Assembly: GCA_024710905.1 (NCBI GenBank)
Contig: JANJTV010000050.1
Location: 1-44,642, forward strand
Reading direction: 5' to 3'
Length of the DNA stretch: 44,642 nt
Origin: Anaerolineales bacterium
Lineage (GTDB): Bacteria; Chloroflexota; Anaerolineae; Anaerolineales; Villigracilaceae
Below, in pieces: positions 24,908 through 34,016 of the stretch. Position 1 is the first letter of the stretch, and each line of letters starts with the position of its first letter. A program made the translations under genes and the position numbers. Under the pieces are notes generated by a model that was not told the DNA's origin, did not search any database, and worked only from the letters and a program-made list of their open reading frames with translations.

Positions 24908-26409
24908 GACTCAAGGAATATTTTCGCGATCCAATTCATTTAATGCTATGGGGAATGGTAGCGTTGGGTATCCTGTTACGCCTGCGCCAGTACCGTCTGC
25001 GCCTGGCGCTCTGGCTGGATGAAGCCATGCTGGCCCTCAACCTGGTGGAACGGGATTACAACCAGCTGGTCAAACAACTGGATTACGACCAGGGCGCGCC
25101 GCTCGGTTTCCTGTTCGCGCTTAAGTTCCTCATCCAAACCTTTGGGACAAGCGAACATGTCTTTCGGTTTTTTCCATTGGTTGCCGGGTGTATTTCACTG
25201 TTCCTGATGGTAATGTTGACAAAAAAGATAACGGGCCCGGCGGGCAGCCTGTTTGCAGTAGGCATCCTTGCCGTTGGCGCTTACTATATTTCCTATAGTG
25301 TGATGGCCAAACAGTACACCCTCGATCTGGCCTTGAGCCTGGCGCTGGTCCTGCTGGCCCTCAAATTCTTTGATGACCAGCCAAAGACCCGGCATTTTGT
25401 GTGGTTGGGGCTGGCGGGGTTGGTGGCCTTGTGGTTTTCGCACCCCGTGTTATTTGTACTGGGCGGCATTGGCCTGACACTGACGTTACAATACCTGCTT
25501 AAAAAAGATCTGCCTCGCCTTCTGGCAACGCTGGCCATGGGCGCTGCCTGGCTGCTTAATTTTGGCCTGCTGTACCTGGTCCAGTTCGAGGGGCTGGCCG
25601 CCAATAACGAGTTAATCGAGTACTGGCAGGAATACTTCCTGCCGATGGATGCATCTGCGCCAGGTTGGGTCCTGGGCGCGATTCTGGGAAACCTGCAAAA
25701 CCCAATCGGCCTGGTGGACGACATGCTCTGGCCTGCCTTTGGAATTCTCTGCCTGGGCCTGTGGGCCGCCTGGCAGAAAAACCGATCCTGGCTGGTCATC
25801 CTGGTCTTTACCACCTTGCTGGCGTTTACCGCCTCGGCTGTTGAAAAATATCCCTTTGGCGGGCGCATGGGATTGTTCATCTCCCCTTTTATTATCCTCA
25901 CGATGGGCATGGGGCTCGACCAGCTTGGCGTATGGCTCAACCGTGTTCATCCTCACACAAGGGTAACCAGCCTGGCGCTGGCAGGGATACTATTAATCAG
26001 CCCAATCGTTAGTGCCGCCCAGAATTTCGCCACCCCAAGCCTGCCTGAGCACATCACCCCAACTTTGGGTTATCTTGCAAAAGTACGCCAGCCGGGGGAT
26101 ATCATCTATGTTCATCACGGTGCAGTGCCTGCGTTTAAGTTCTACGCCGCGCACTATGGATTATCCCCCACCGATTATTTCAGCGGTTCGCGCTTTGATC
26201 ACAATCTTGGGCAGTACAGGGAAGAAATTGACCAGTTCCGCGGGCAGCCACGGGTCTGGGTAATTTTTTCGCACGGCTTTGTCAATACAGGCGTAGATGA
26301 ACGCGACTACATTCTGGAATTTCTTGGGGATATTGGCCGCAAACGGGATGAGTTCCGCGTGCCGGAAACGGGCGTGTCTCTACATCTCTACGACCTGACG
26401 CCTCGCTAA
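24904..26409 (+). CDS. Polytopic membrane glycosyltransferase, GT39/ArnT/PMT-like
   Basis: This 501-residue protein has about ten hydrophobic helices and a soluble C-terminal domain of about 110 residues. The first extracellular loop has LWLDEAMLAL (D39, E40), the acidic pair that GT-C enzymes of the GT39/ArnT/PMT group use for catalysis. A YSVMAKQYTLDLALSL stretch follows, as in related proteins. It would move a sugar from a lipid-phosphate donor to a protein or lipid outside the membrane. The start overlaps the isomerase stop by 4 nt (ATGA), so translation is coupled. The acceptor is unknown; Thr/Ser-rich secreted proteins nearby (26463-30971) are conceivable, by position only. Confidence 0.82.
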   Translation: MRLKEYFRDPIHLMLWGMVALGILLRLRQYRLRLALWLDEAMLALNLVERDYNQLVKQLDYDQGAPLGFLFALKFLIQTFGTSEHVFRFFPLVAGCISLFLMVMLTKKITGPAGSLFAVGILAVGAYYISYSVMAKQYTLDLALSLALVLLALKFFDDQPKTRHFVWLGLAGLVALWFSHPVLFVLGGIGLTLTLQYLLKKDLPRLLATLAMGAAWLLNFGLLYLVQFEGLAANNELIEYWQEYFLPMDASAPGWVLGAILGNLQNPIGLVDDMLWPAFGILCLGLWAAWQKNRSWLVILVFTTLLAFTASAVEKYPFGGRMGLFISPFIILTMGMGLDQLGVWLNRVHPHTRVTSLALAGILLISPIVSAAQNFATPSLPEHITPTLGYLAKVRQPGDIIYVHHGAVPAFKFYAAHYGLSPTDYFSGSRFDHNLGQYREEIDQFRGQPRVWVIFSHGFVNTGVDERDYILEFLGDIGRKRDEFRVPETGVSLHLYDLTPR

Positions 26410-26429
26410 GCAACCGTTTAAAAAGAGTT

Positions 26430-26458
26430 CCCCCGCCCTGAAACATTCTCGGCGGGGG
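26430..26458 (+). terminator. Bidirectional terminator between convergent operons
   Basis: CCCCCGCC (26430-26437) pairs with GGCGGGGG (26451-26458) across a 13-nt loop. The plus-strand tail is ATTTTTAT and the minus-strand tail AACTCTTTTTAAA, so it can serve both the glycosyltransferase and the M23 gene. Confidence 0.85.
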
Positions 26459-26462
26459 ATTT

Positions 26463-29225
26463 TTATGGCCTGCGAGTAGCGGTCGGCCAGCGCGTATCCG
26501 TTGGGCGCGGGGTCAGGGTTGGCTGGCGAGTGCTGGTCAGGGTTGGCCCGCCGGGTGTCACGGAGGGGGTTGCCGTCAGGGTGGGGGTCGTGCTGGATGA
26601 CGGCGGCCCGGTTGGGGTGGGGCCAGCCGTGGAAGTGGCTGTGGAGGAAGTCAAACACGCCGGGCGCGAATCCGCCAACCCGCCAGGGATAAGCGTTTCT
26701 CCATTCCCATCATAAACCTTAACAAATTGTACTTCAGGGAATTGCTTCAAGTTATACGCGATCAGGTCGGCAATGGTGTAATCGTAGCGAGCCGGGTTGC
26801 AGGCGCCTTTCAGGAAGACACTGGCGACGCCATTTTCAACAGTCACCTGGGAATACCCTGTAAAGCCGTCATAAATGGCGGAGTAACCCAGTGAGTAACG
26901 TTCGGTTGCGCCGGGGCCTTTAAAGTATTCGTCCAGCACGGCTTTGTAACGGTTGATGGAAGAAGCCACATAGCGATTCCCGGCCACCTCGTAAGGCGGG
27001 GTACTGGCCGCTAGGCGGGCACGACGTACAAAATAGATCTTGTAAAGCGTATACGGCGGGGTGGCAGTCGGGCGCAGGGTGCGCGTGGGGGTCAGCGTAT
27101 GCGTGGGAGTAACCGTAGGAGTCGGTGTAATGGTTGGGGTAGGCGTCCGGGTTGGCAGCAGGGCCGGGTCGAGGCAGGGCGGCACAGAATCGCCGGGGCT
27201 GCCCGGGTTCAGGGTCAACCCGCCCGCATCATAGATTTTTACATAGCGAATGGCCGGATATTGTTTCAGGTTGGCATATACCAGGTTGGCAACATTGTAA
27301 CCATCGTCCCGTTCAGGGCTGCACGTACCAGTTAGATAGACGTGAGCAGTATTATCCTGGATTTCCACGCGGCTGACACCAGTGAAACCATCCCGCACGG
27401 CCATGAAACCGTAGGTGTAATACTCGGTGGAACCGGGGCCAGTAAAGTATTGCTGCAGAATGGCTTCGTAAATGCTGATGTTCGAACGTGAATAGCGGAT
27501 GGCAATCGACTCGTAAGGCAGCCGCCCGGCATTCAACTGGAAGCGGTTGGCAAAATAGATGCTTAACTTGTTGTAAAACGGTGTGGCCGTCGGCCAGCGT
27601 GTGGAAGTAGCGCTGGGTGTTCGGGTTGGAGTGCGGGTAAATGTGGCTGTACGTGTGGGAGTCACTGTCCGCGTGAAGGTTGGCGTGCGCGTCAGCGTGG
27701 GAGTACGGGTAATGGTTGGCGTCCGGGAGGGGGTCGGCGTTCTAGAAGCCGTCGGTGTTCGGGAGGGGGTTTGCGTACGGCTGGCTGTCGGGGTATTGGA
27801 CGGAGTCGGCGTATTGCTGGGTGTAGGGGTGTTCGACGGCGTGGGCGTGTTGCTCGGCGTCGGCGTATTGGATGGGGTTGGGGTCAGGCTGGGGGTCAGC
27901 GTCTCAGTGGGCGGCCCAACAGACTGCGGAACCAGCCGCACAGCATCCGCGCCAACCAGCAGGCTGGGCATCTGCCCGGTGACATCCTGGGTGCGGTTCC
28001 CCAGTTGCACATATTCACCACCTGCCCCATTAAAGAAATACCGGCCAGCATACACCCAGCCATCGGTAATGGACCCGTTCGGGAACACGGCCTGGTTGAT
28101 GACCACCTGCTCGGTAACGCCATTATGGTAGATCTTGTAAATTGCGCCTTCACTGGTGGCATACACCGCCGGGATGCGAATGTACACAGCATACATGCCC
28201 GACGTCACACCCAGCGGGAGTTTCCAGCGGGCCAGGCAGCTATCCGCATTGGAGGTTGGCCGGGTCGCCAGCATGCGCCCGCCCTGGCTCTGGGTCTGGG
28301 TGGTGGTGTAGGTCGTCCAGCAGCTTTCTGGAATCTGATCAAACCGCAGATCAGTGTCATCCAGCAGGATGCCTGGCGGCGGGGCGATTGGCTGGGCAAT
28401 TGCCGGACCGGATGGATACACTGCGCGGCCATACGTTCCGGAAATATCCGGGTTTTGCACCCACAATGATTCGGACTGGTTATGCACCCAGGGGCTCAGC
28501 CCGCTGCCCGCCCAGCCATATGGGTCCACAGCACGGCCTTGCGGGTTGGTGACCATAAAATGCAGGTGCGGGCCGGAGGAGTTGCCCGTTGTGCCGCTGA
28601 TGCCGATCACATCCCCGGCACGGACATCAGAACAGCTGCTTGTGGTGCAGGTCTGCACTGAGACGGCGCTCATATGGCCATACCAGGTTGTGTACCCGTT
28701 GGCATGCTTAAGACGGACATGGATGCCGAGATTGGAACTGTGGTCCTGCGGGTTGTACCAGCCAGCATAGGTCACCTGGTCGGCATCTGCCGTAGCCAGC
28801 AACGGCCGGTAACTGATGCCGTAGTCCACACCGTTATGGCCGTTGTAATAGATATAAGTCCCCAATTGGTAGCTCCAGTAACCACCATACCCGGCGTCAC
28901 AAATTCCATTCGGCGGACGGAAGCCGCTGGGCTGGGGCGAGGGGCAGTTCTTGTTTAGCGTTTCGCCCAGATACGTGACGATACGATTATCCGTTGGATC
29001 GTAAATGGGATTGCTGTGGTCAAAAACCGACTCTTCAGACGAACGGCCATAATAAGGTGGGTACAGGAAGGGCGTCACCGCCTGACTGGGCCGCGCTTCG
29101 GCCACCTGCCAACCGCCAAACAGGGCCAGGCCCAGCAGCACAAACACCGCCGCCAGCCCCAGCCAGCCAATCACTTTGCGGCGTTGGGAGGTTTGCTGGA
29201 TCAGGTGGACGCGATGCGATGACAT
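26463..29225 (-). CDS. Membrane-anchored M23 peptidase with golvesin-like module, Thr/Pro/Ser linkers and two GerMN domains
   Basis: The 920-residue protein has an N-terminal membrane helix (about 18-38) and then an M23/LytM-type peptidase domain. Its zinc residues are H130 and D134 (HNGVD), H184 (YGHMS) and H220-x-H222 (PHLHF), all present. A golvesin-C/Xly-like binding module (about 290-435) leads to a Thr/Pro/Ser linker with TPTPSN repeats. Two GerMN-like domains (about 555-670 and 720-840) follow, joined and followed by further Thr/Pro linkers. M23 enzymes cut peptide cross-links of the cell wall. GerMN domains occur in envelope and spore-germination proteins. The start follows the previous stop by 7 nt without a Shine-Dalgarno, suggesting re-initiation. 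ATG 29291 in frame is inside the upstream gene. Confidence 0.85.
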   Translation of the reverse strand: MSSHRVHLIQQTSQRRKVIGWLGLAAVFVLLGLALFGGWQVAEARPSQAVTPFLYPPYYGRSSEESVFDHSNPIYDPTDNRIVTYLGETLNKNCPSPQPSGFRPPNGICDAGYGGYWSYQLGTYIYYNGHNGVDYGISYRPLLATADADQVTYAGWYNPQDHSSNLGIHVRLKHANGYTTWYGHMSAVSVQTCTTSSCSDVRAGDVIGISGTTGNSSGPHLHFMVTNPQGRAVDPYGWAGSGLSPWVHNQSESLWVQNPDISGTYGRAVYPSGPAIAQPIAPPPGILLDDTDLRFDQIPESCWTTYTTTQTQSQGGRMLATRPTSNADSCLARWKLPLGVTSGMYAVYIRIPAVYATSEGAIYKIYHNGVTEQVVINQAVFPNGSITDGWVYAGRYFFNGAGGEYVQLGNRTQDVTGQMPSLLVGADAVRLVPQSVGPPTETLTPSLTPTPSNTPTPSNTPTPSNTPTPSNTPTPSNTPTASRTQTPSRTPTASRTPTPSRTPTITRTPTLTRTPTFTRTVTPTRTATFTRTPTRTPSATSTRWPTATPFYNKLSIYFANRFQLNAGRLPYESIAIRYSRSNISIYEAILQQYFTGPGSTEYYTYGFMAVRDGFTGVSRVEIQDNTAHVYLTGTCSPERDDGYNVANLVYANLKQYPAIRYVKIYDAGGLTLNPGSPGDSVPPCLDPALLPTRTPTPTITPTPTVTPTHTLTPTRTLRPTATPPYTLYKIYFVRRARLAASTPPYEVAGNRYVASSINRYKAVLDEYFKGPGATERYSLGYSAIYDGFTGYSQVTVENGVASVFLKGACNPARYDYTIADLIAYNLKQFPEVQFVKVYDGNGETLIPGGLADSRPACLTSSTATSTAGPTPTGPPSSSTTPTLTATPSVTPGGPTLTSTRQPTLTPRPTDTRWPTATRRP
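27787..27876 (-). repeat. 18-bp tandem repeat encoding TPTPSN
   Basis: Five in-register 18-bp units (27787, 27805, 27823, 27841 and 27859) encode TPTPSN in the M23 protein linker. Units differ at third positions while the peptide is held, so the protein repeat is under selection. Degenerate TPTRTPT-type copies extend on both sides. Confidence 0.85.
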
Positions 29226-29232
29226 GGATAAA

Positions 29233-29943
29233 TTAAGGGGTTGGGAAAGGTGTGCTGGTCGGGAAGCCGGTAAACGAACGAATACTTGCAAAGACCTTTT
29301 CTGCTTCGCGCAGGCAGGCTTCAGGCTGTTCGCCGGGCGTCACCTGGAAACCGGTCAGGATGCGCCGGTCGCCGCCGGTATAAGTATAAAAACGCACTTG
29401 CCCCTCCACCCGCACAATACTGACATCATAAATAATGCCATTAAAGTCCCTGAATTCCTGCTCAACTTTTGAGCCGGTCGGCAACCCGCGGCCAGACCAA
29501 CCAACGATGATGCAAGTCGGGTCTTCACGCAGGGCCAGCACCACCTCGCCAAGATTCCCGTCCATCTGGACCCACAGGTCCGGGTCATAGCGCACTTCAA
29601 ACAGGCGTCCCGGCTCCGAATCACCGGGGTAGGTTGGCAGGCCCGTCCAGGTCAGGAAGGCTATCTCACGCGAATTCTCAGTTGGCAAATCCAGTGTGGG
29701 TAGAGGCGTTTCAGTCGGGATGGGGGTCAGGCTTGGCAGGGGTGTCCAGGTAAACACCGGGGAGGGGCTGAGCGGCAACGTGGCGGTGAAAGCCAGCGTA
29801 CGTGAAGGTTCCACTTCCAGTTCCTGCGCCGAAAAAGGCTCGATCATTTCTTCCGGGGTGACGGTCGCCAGGCCGGGCAGTTGCCCCGAAGCGCAGCCCA
29901 CCAGCAGCAGGGGAATCGCCAGTAGGAGCGCCGCCAATTTCAT
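29233..29943 (-). CDS. Lipoprotein with Thr/Pro linker, function unknown
   Basis: This 236-residue protein has a clear lipoprotein signal (LLLAIPLLLVGC). A Thr/Pro/Ser-rich stretch (about 50-85) follows, then a C-terminal domain of about 130 residues with W...LP..PGDSEPGRLFEVRYDPDLWVQ and two cysteines (CIIVGW, EACLREAEKVFASI). The C-terminal domain is not recognised. ATG 29943 overlaps the upstream stop as ATGA, so it is translated together with the TolB-like gene. In-frame starts up to 30030 lie inside that gene and lack a signal. It is the middle gene of a three-gene envelope operon. Confidence 0.82.
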   Translation of the reverse strand: MKLAALLLAIPLLLVGCASGQLPGLATVTPEEMIEPFSAQELEVEPSRTLAFTATLPLSPSPVFTWTPLPSLTPIPTETPLPTLDLPTENSREIAFLTWTGLPTYPGDSEPGRLFEVRYDPDLWVQMDGNLGEVVLALREDPTCIIVGWSGRGLPTGSKVEQEFRDFNGIIYDVSIVRVEGQVRFYTYTGGDRRILTGFQVTPGEQPEACLREAEKVFASIRSFTGFPTSTPFPTP

Positions 29944-30971
29944 TGCCCGGCTCCCACCCAGGTTGCGCAGCACAATCCTTCGCCTCCCGGCAGGGCCATG
30001 AACTGTTGGGTGGATGTTTCGTACAGCCATAATCCCATTGTATCACCCGTAGCAAGCGTAGCAATCGCCCATGCGCCATCCGGCGACCAGGCTGGTGAGC
30101 CAAGCATGCGCCCCGGGGTAATCATTAACCTGCCCGTTTCAAGGTGAACGATGGAAAAGCCGTTTGTGCCATAAAAAGCGATCCTGCTGGAATCTGGGCT
30201 CCAGGCCAGGCCATTGCCCGTCCCGGCAGGCGCACCCGCAAGCTGCCTGCTGTTTCCTGAAGCGGATTCCATCACCCACAGGTGGCCGGCAGTAAAGGCT
30301 TCGGTGCTATCGGCAATATCAATATAAGCAACCTGGCTGCCATCGGGTGACAGGGTGGCAAACCCGAGGATGGCCGCATCCTGGCGAAACAACCCGGCCT
30401 GTTCAAGGCTGCCATCCGCCAGCCACAACTCGCTGCCAAAACCCAGCCCCTGCGTAAACGTATAAACGGTCTGGCCGGGGATGCTGTGCATGTGATACGT
30501 ATAGAACGGCAGGCCGGGCATTTGCTCGTAACGGTTTTCTTCTATATAAAAACGGGCAATGGCCGTATCGCCGAATGAATCAGCCTTCAGGAAAGCCGCC
30601 GGGGAAGCGCTGTTCACATCCCATCCCAGCAAGTGGCTGTCTGGTGCGTCACCCACCAGCAACAAACGAGACTCTCCGCTGTTTATATTCAGCGCCAACA
30701 CTACCGGCCAGTTGCCGCAGATCAGTTGCACCAGCAGCCAGGGGTGTTGCGGCTGGCCAGTAGCCGATGAAATGTCACAACCCAATGGCATGTCCATGCG
30801 GGTTTGCTGCAAAACCTGGCCGGTTTCATCGAGCACGAGCCAGGCTTGAGACCCCGGCTGGAGGGCCACCAGGCGGGCCGAGCCACCCGGGCTGGCAACC
30901 GACGCGTTTAACGGGGCACAGGCCGGGTTGAGCCAGCCAAAAATCAACAGCAGGGGTAGCAGGCGTTTCAT
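29940..30971 (-). CDS. TolB-like beta-propeller lipoprotein or secreted protein
   Basis: This 343-residue protein has an N-terminal signal (LLPLLLIFGWLNPAC, weak lipobox). Its second half carries WD40-like/PD40 repeats: ATLSPDGSQVAYIDI, LAWSPDSSRIAFYG and PAWSPDGAWAIATL. These form beta-propeller blades like those of TolB and the dipeptidyl-peptidase IV N-domain. It likely binds another envelope protein. It begins the operon that continues with the lipoprotein (4-nt overlap) and the M23 protein. TATAAT on the minus strand (plus 30980-30985) ends 8 nt before ATG 30971, so its mRNA may be leaderless. It is divergent from surE. Confidence 0.83.
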   Translation of the reverse strand: MKRLLPLLLIFGWLNPACAPLNASVASPGGSARLVALQPGSQAWLVLDETGQVLQQTRMDMPLGCDISSATGQPQHPWLLVQLICGNWPVVLALNINSGESRLLLVGDAPDSHLLGWDVNSASPAAFLKADSFGDTAIARFYIEENRYEQMPGLPFYTYHMHSIPGQTVYTFTQGLGFGSELWLADGSLEQAGLFRQDAAILGFATLSPDGSQVAYIDIADSTEAFTAGHLWVMESASGNSRQLAGAPAGTGNGLAWSPDSSRIAFYGTNGFSIVHLETGRLMITPGRMLGSPAWSPDGAWAIATLATGDTMGLWLYETSTQQFMALPGGEGLCCATWVGAGQ

Positions 30972-30979
30972 TAATCAAG

Positions 30980-30999
30980 ATTATATGCGGGGTTATAAT
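30980..30999. promoter_or_regulatory. Divergent -10 boxes for the envelope operon and surE
   Basis: A minus-strand TATAAT (30980-30985) serves the TolB-like gene with 8 nt to the ATG. A plus-strand TATAAT (30994-30999) serves surE with a leader of about 25 nt. The two boxes are only 8 bp apart, so the two polymerases must compete. Confidence 0.5.
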
Positions 31000-31031
31000 C
31001 AAATCCATCTTCCATCTTTGAAGGAAATAGC

Positions 31032-31796
31032 ATGCATATTTTGGTGACCAATGACGACGGCGTAACCGCTCCCGGGCTGCTGGCCCTGGCGCAGGAGATG
31101 CGCACGCTGGGACGGGTGACCGTACTGGCCCCGGACCGTAACTGGAGCGCCAGCGGGCACGTCAAAACCATGGAGCGGCCGCTGCGGGTGCGTGAAACAA
31201 AACTGGCCGATGGAACGCCGGCCCTGACCAGCGACGGCGCGCCGAGCGATTGTGTGGCGCTGGCCCTGCTGGGTGTGGTGAAGGAGCCCGTGGACCTGGT
31301 GGTTTCGGGCATCAACCCGAACGCCAATCTTGGGCACGATGTGACCTACTCAGGCACGGTAACCGCCGCGATGGAGGCAGTAATTGCTGGGGTGTCGGGA
31401 ATCGCCTTTTCGCTCGATTCACCCGAAAAACATGGCGAGCTGGATTACGGCCCGGCGGCACGCATGGCGGCCAAAGTGGCGGCCCGCGCCGTGAAGGAAG
31501 GCTGGCCCGGGAACGTGGTGCTGAACGTGAATATCCCTTACATGAAAGACGGTGAGTTTAAAGGCGTGATGATCACCCGCCAGGGCCTGCGCGTTTATCG
31601 TGATGAACTGGTGGCGCGGCAGGATCCGCGTGGACGGAATTATTACTGGATCGGCGGCGAGGTGCCCACCGGCGTAAACGAGCAGGGCACCGATTTTGGC
31701 GCGCTGGCGGCGGGCTATGTCTCTGTCACACCGCTGCAACTGGATTTGACGGCGTATAATGCGATTGACACCCTGCAACAATGGAAGTGGGACTAG
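31032..31796 (+). CDS. surE: 5'/3'-nucleotidase SurE
   Basis: This 254-residue protein matches SurE: N-terminal ILVTNDDG with metal ligands D8 and D9, VLAPDRNWSASGH, and SGINPNANLGHDVTYSGTVTAAMEA (metal-binding Asn, phosphate-site residues). SurE removes phosphate from 5' and 3' nucleoside monophosphates and short polyphosphate and is tied to stationary-phase survival. GAAGGAAA precedes the ATG. It leads a same-strand run with the alkyltransferase-like gene 2 nt downstream. Confidence 0.96.
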   Translation: MHILVTNDDGVTAPGLLALAQEMRTLGRVTVLAPDRNWSASGHVKTMERPLRVRETKLADGTPALTSDGAPSDCVALALLGVVKEPVDLVVSGINPNANLGHDVTYSGTVTAAMEAVIAGVSGIAFSLDSPEKHGELDYGPAARMAAKVAARAVKEGWPGNVVLNVNIPYMKDGEFKGVMITRQGLRVYRDELVARQDPRGRNYYWIGGEVPTGVNEQGTDFGALAAGYVSVTPLQLDLTAYNAIDTLQQWKWD

Positions 31797-31798
31797 CC

Positions 31799-32164
31799 AT
31801 GCCCGGATTCTCCTCCCCGCCCAACCCAAAGGATTTCAACGCCCGCGTCTGGGAAGTTGTCCGGCGCATCCCGCCTGGCCGGGTGATGGCCTACGGCCAG
31901 GTCGGGGCGCTCATCCCTGTGCCGCAAGGCCTGAGCCTGAAAGACTACGACGCCTTCAAAGGCCGCTGGGTGGGTGGGGCCATGGCCCAGTGCCCGGATG
32001 ATGTTCCCTGGTGGCGGGTGATCAACGCCCAAGGCAAAATCAGCGAACGCCCCGGCGCAGCGGAACAACGCGCCCGGCTCGAAGCCGAAGGCATAATCTT
32101 TGACGACAAAGACCGCATTGACCTGAAAAAATTCGGCTGGCAGGGGCCAGACACCCCCGAATAG
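31799..32164 (+). CDS. Alkyltransferase-like protein (MGMT DNA-binding domain without the active Cys)
   Basis: This 121-residue protein is the DNA-binding domain of O6-alkylguanine-DNA alkyltransferase: VWEVVRRIPPGRVMAYGQVG (helix-turn-helix entry) and VPWWRVINAQGKIS. The acceptor motif PCHRV of true alkyltransferases reads P-W-W-R-V, so the nucleophilic Cys is Trp, as in ATL proteins, and the following His is also Trp. ATLs flag O6-alkylguanine for nucleotide-excision repair rather than repairing it. ATG 31799 is preferred to an in-frame ATG at 31781 inside surE. It lies 2 nt after the surE stop. Confidence 0.9.
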   Translation: MPGFSSPPNPKDFNARVWEVVRRIPPGRVMAYGQVGALIPVPQGLSLKDYDAFKGRWVGGAMAQCPDDVPWWRVINAQGKISERPGAAEQRARLEAEGIIFDDKDRIDLKKFGWQGPDTPE

Positions 32165-32172
32165 CCCGGCCT

Positions 32173-32664
32173 ATGGACACCAACCAATTCACGTCCACAC
32201 AAATGAATCAGCTACGCCATGCATTTAAACTATTCAATGGTTTAATGATTCTCATGTGGAAGCTCGGCCTAGGACGATGGATTAATCACTGGCCGCAGTA
32301 CACCGGTCAGTTCATGGTCATTCACCATACAGGACGCAAAAGCGGGCAGCAGCGTTTAACCCCGGTCAACTTTGCCCGAATTGACGGTGACATTTACTGT
32401 ACAGCCGGGTTCGGCCAAATTTCACACTGGTATCGCAATATTATGAAGAACCCTGAAGTGGGCTTATCACTCCCGGAAGGTACCATCCGCGCCAGGGCAA
32501 CCGATGTATCTGATTCACCGCGACGTATTGAATTGCTGCGATATGTGCTAAAAGGCTCAGGCCCGGCTGCGTCTTTTTTTGGCGTAGACCCGGAAATATT
32601 AAGTGACTCTGAACTCCTGCAAAAGACCCCGGACTATCGAATCATCCGCTTCGAAGAAATCTAA
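32173..32664 (+). CDS. DUF385 / deazaflavin (F420)-dependent nitroreductase-family protein
   Basis: This 163-residue protein has the split-barrel core of the DUF385 family: MVIHHTGRKSGQQRLTPVNF, a GDIYCTAGFG strand and HWYRNIMKNPEVGL. Members studied in Actinobacteria use coenzyme F420H2 to reduce quinones or nitro compounds, and others bind flavin or fatty acids. An N-terminal amphipathic helix (about 15-35) could hold it at the membrane. Eight nt separate it from the upstream gene, so it sits in the surE run. No F420 biosynthesis gene is in the window, so cofactor use is inference. Confidence 0.87.
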   Translation: MDTNQFTSTQMNQLRHAFKLFNGLMILMWKLGLGRWINHWPQYTGQFMVIHHTGRKSGQQRLTPVNFARIDGDIYCTAGFGQISHWYRNIMKNPEVGLSLPEGTIRARATDVSDSPRRIELLRYVLKGSGPAASFFGVDPEILSDSELLQKTPDYRIIRFEEI

Positions 32665-32733
32665 CGCTGACAATAACTTTTTCAGCCGGGACAAGTAAGC
32701 ATCAAAAGCACCACACCAAAGATGGAGAAGGAA

Positions 32734-33726
32734 ATGCCCTATCTCGCTTTTGAAAACCGCTACCGCAATATGAAATACAAGCGCACCGGCCGCTCCGGCC
32801 TGCTGCTGCCTGCCATCTCGCTGGGCCTGTGGTACAACTTTGGCGGGGTGGATGCCTACGACAACTACCGCGCCATCGCCCGCCGCGCCTTCGACCTGGG
32901 CGTTACCCACTTTGACCTCGCCAACAACTACGGCCCGCCACCCGGCTCGGCCGAACAAAACTTTGGCCGCCTGCTGGCTGAGGATTTCCATCCCTATCGC
33001 GATGAAATGATCATCTCGACCAAAGCCGGGTACGACATGTGGCCCGGCCCGTACGGCGAGTGGGGCTCGCGCAAATACCTGCTGGCCAGCCTCGACCAAT
33101 CGCTCAAACGCATGGGCCTGGAGTATGTGGACATCTTCTACAGTCACCGCCCCGACCCAAACACCCCGCTCGAAGAAACCATGGGGGCGCTCGACTCCGC
33201 AGTCCGCCAGGGCAAAGCGCTCTACGTCGGCATCTCCTCCTACAGCCCGGAGGACACCCGCCGCGCCGCCGAAATCCTGCGCCGCCTGGGCACGCCCTGC
33301 CTGATCCACCAGCCGGTGTACAACATGTTCAACCGCTGGGTTGAAGACGGCCTGCTGGATGTGCTGGATGAGCAAGGCATTGGCTGCATCGTCTTCTCGC
33401 CGCTGGCGCAGGGATTGTTGACCGGCCGCTACCTGGATGGAATCCCCGCCGGGGCGCGCGCCAGCAAAACAGAGCGAGTCTGGCTGACTCCCGAGGATGT
33501 CAACCGCAACATCGAGAAGATTCGCAGGCTGAATGCGCTGGCCGAACGGCGCGGACAAAAGCTCTCGCAGATGGCAATTGCCTGGGTGCTGCGCCAGACG
33601 CAGGTCACCTCCGCGTTGATCGGTGCCAGCAGCATGGCCCAACTGGAAGACAACCTGGCCGCGCTCAACCATCCGGACTTTGACGGGCATGAGCTGGATG
33701 AAATTGAAACAATCTTAAGGGACTAA
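32734..33726 (+). CDS. Aldo/keto reductase, YghZ (L-glyceraldehyde-3-phosphate reductase)-like
   Basis: This 330-residue TIM-barrel oxidoreductase closely follows YghZ/Kv-beta-type AKR14 proteins. The N-terminus MPYLAFENRY...YKRTGRSGLLLPAISLGLW aligns with YghZ. Catalytic residues are D and Y in FDLANNYGPPPGSAE, K in IISTKAGYDMWPGPYG and H in FYSHRPDP. It reduces aldehydes such as methylglyoxal or L-glyceraldehyde-3-P with NADPH. ATG 32734 is chosen over 32722: GGAG lies 6 nt before it and the protein then aligns end to end. The small Zn-ribbon gene follows after 3 nt. Confidence 0.93.
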   Translation: MPYLAFENRYRNMKYKRTGRSGLLLPAISLGLWYNFGGVDAYDNYRAIARRAFDLGVTHFDLANNYGPPPGSAEQNFGRLLAEDFHPYRDEMIISTKAGYDMWPGPYGEWGSRKYLLASLDQSLKRMGLEYVDIFYSHRPDPNTPLEETMGALDSAVRQGKALYVGISSYSPEDTRRAAEILRRLGTPCLIHQPVYNMFNRWVEDGLLDVLDEQGIGCIVFSPLAQGLLTGRYLDGIPAGARASKTERVWLTPEDVNRNIEKIRRLNALAERRGQKLSQMAIAWVLRQTQVTSALIGASSMAQLEDNLAALNHPDFDGHELDEIETILRD

Positions 33727-33729
33727 TCA

Positions 33730-34014
33730 ATGGATTTTATCAAACGACTGTTTGGCATGGGCAGCAAGCCGCAAAAGGATTACTATGTCTACCGGGTGAA
33801 ATGCAGCCGCTGCGGCGAGGTGATTGAAGGCCGCGTGGATGTGGACAACGACCTGAGCATTGAATATGAAGACGGCGGCGATCGCTACTACTGCCGTAAA
33901 GTGCTGATGGGTTCTGGGCGCTGCTACCAGCAAATTGAAATCGGCTTCCAGTTTGACAGCAAACGCAAACTGCTCGACCGGCGCATTGAACGCGGAGGGG
34001 AGTTTGTGGAGTAA
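33730..34014 (+). CDS. Small zinc-ribbon-like protein, function unknown
   Basis: This 94-residue protein has a C25-x2-C28 knuckle (VKCSRCGEVIEG) and two further cysteines (C55, C65: YYCRKV, GRCYQQ), which would complete one zinc site. The rest is acidic beta-strand-like sequence and a basic tail. It is translationally close (3 nt) to the aldo/keto reductase gene, so they share an mRNA, but the function is not evident. It ends 2 nt before the end of convergent holA. Confidence 0.75.
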   Translation: MDFIKRLFGMGSKPQKDYYVYRVKCSRCGEVIEGRVDVDNDLSIEYEDGGDRYYCRKVLMGSGRCYQQIEIGFQFDSKRKLLDRRIERGGEFVE

Positions 34015-34016
34015 AC

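Noticed and set aside
27787-27876. CRISPR-like regular repeats
   Set aside because: Contiguous 18-bp units without spacers, in frame, encoding TPTPSN. A coding tandem repeat.
27583-28131. Long plus-strand Val/Gly-rich open frame
   Set aside because: It is the reverse-complement shadow of the Thr/Pro/Ser repeats of the M23 protein. Repetitive codons remove stops on the other strand.
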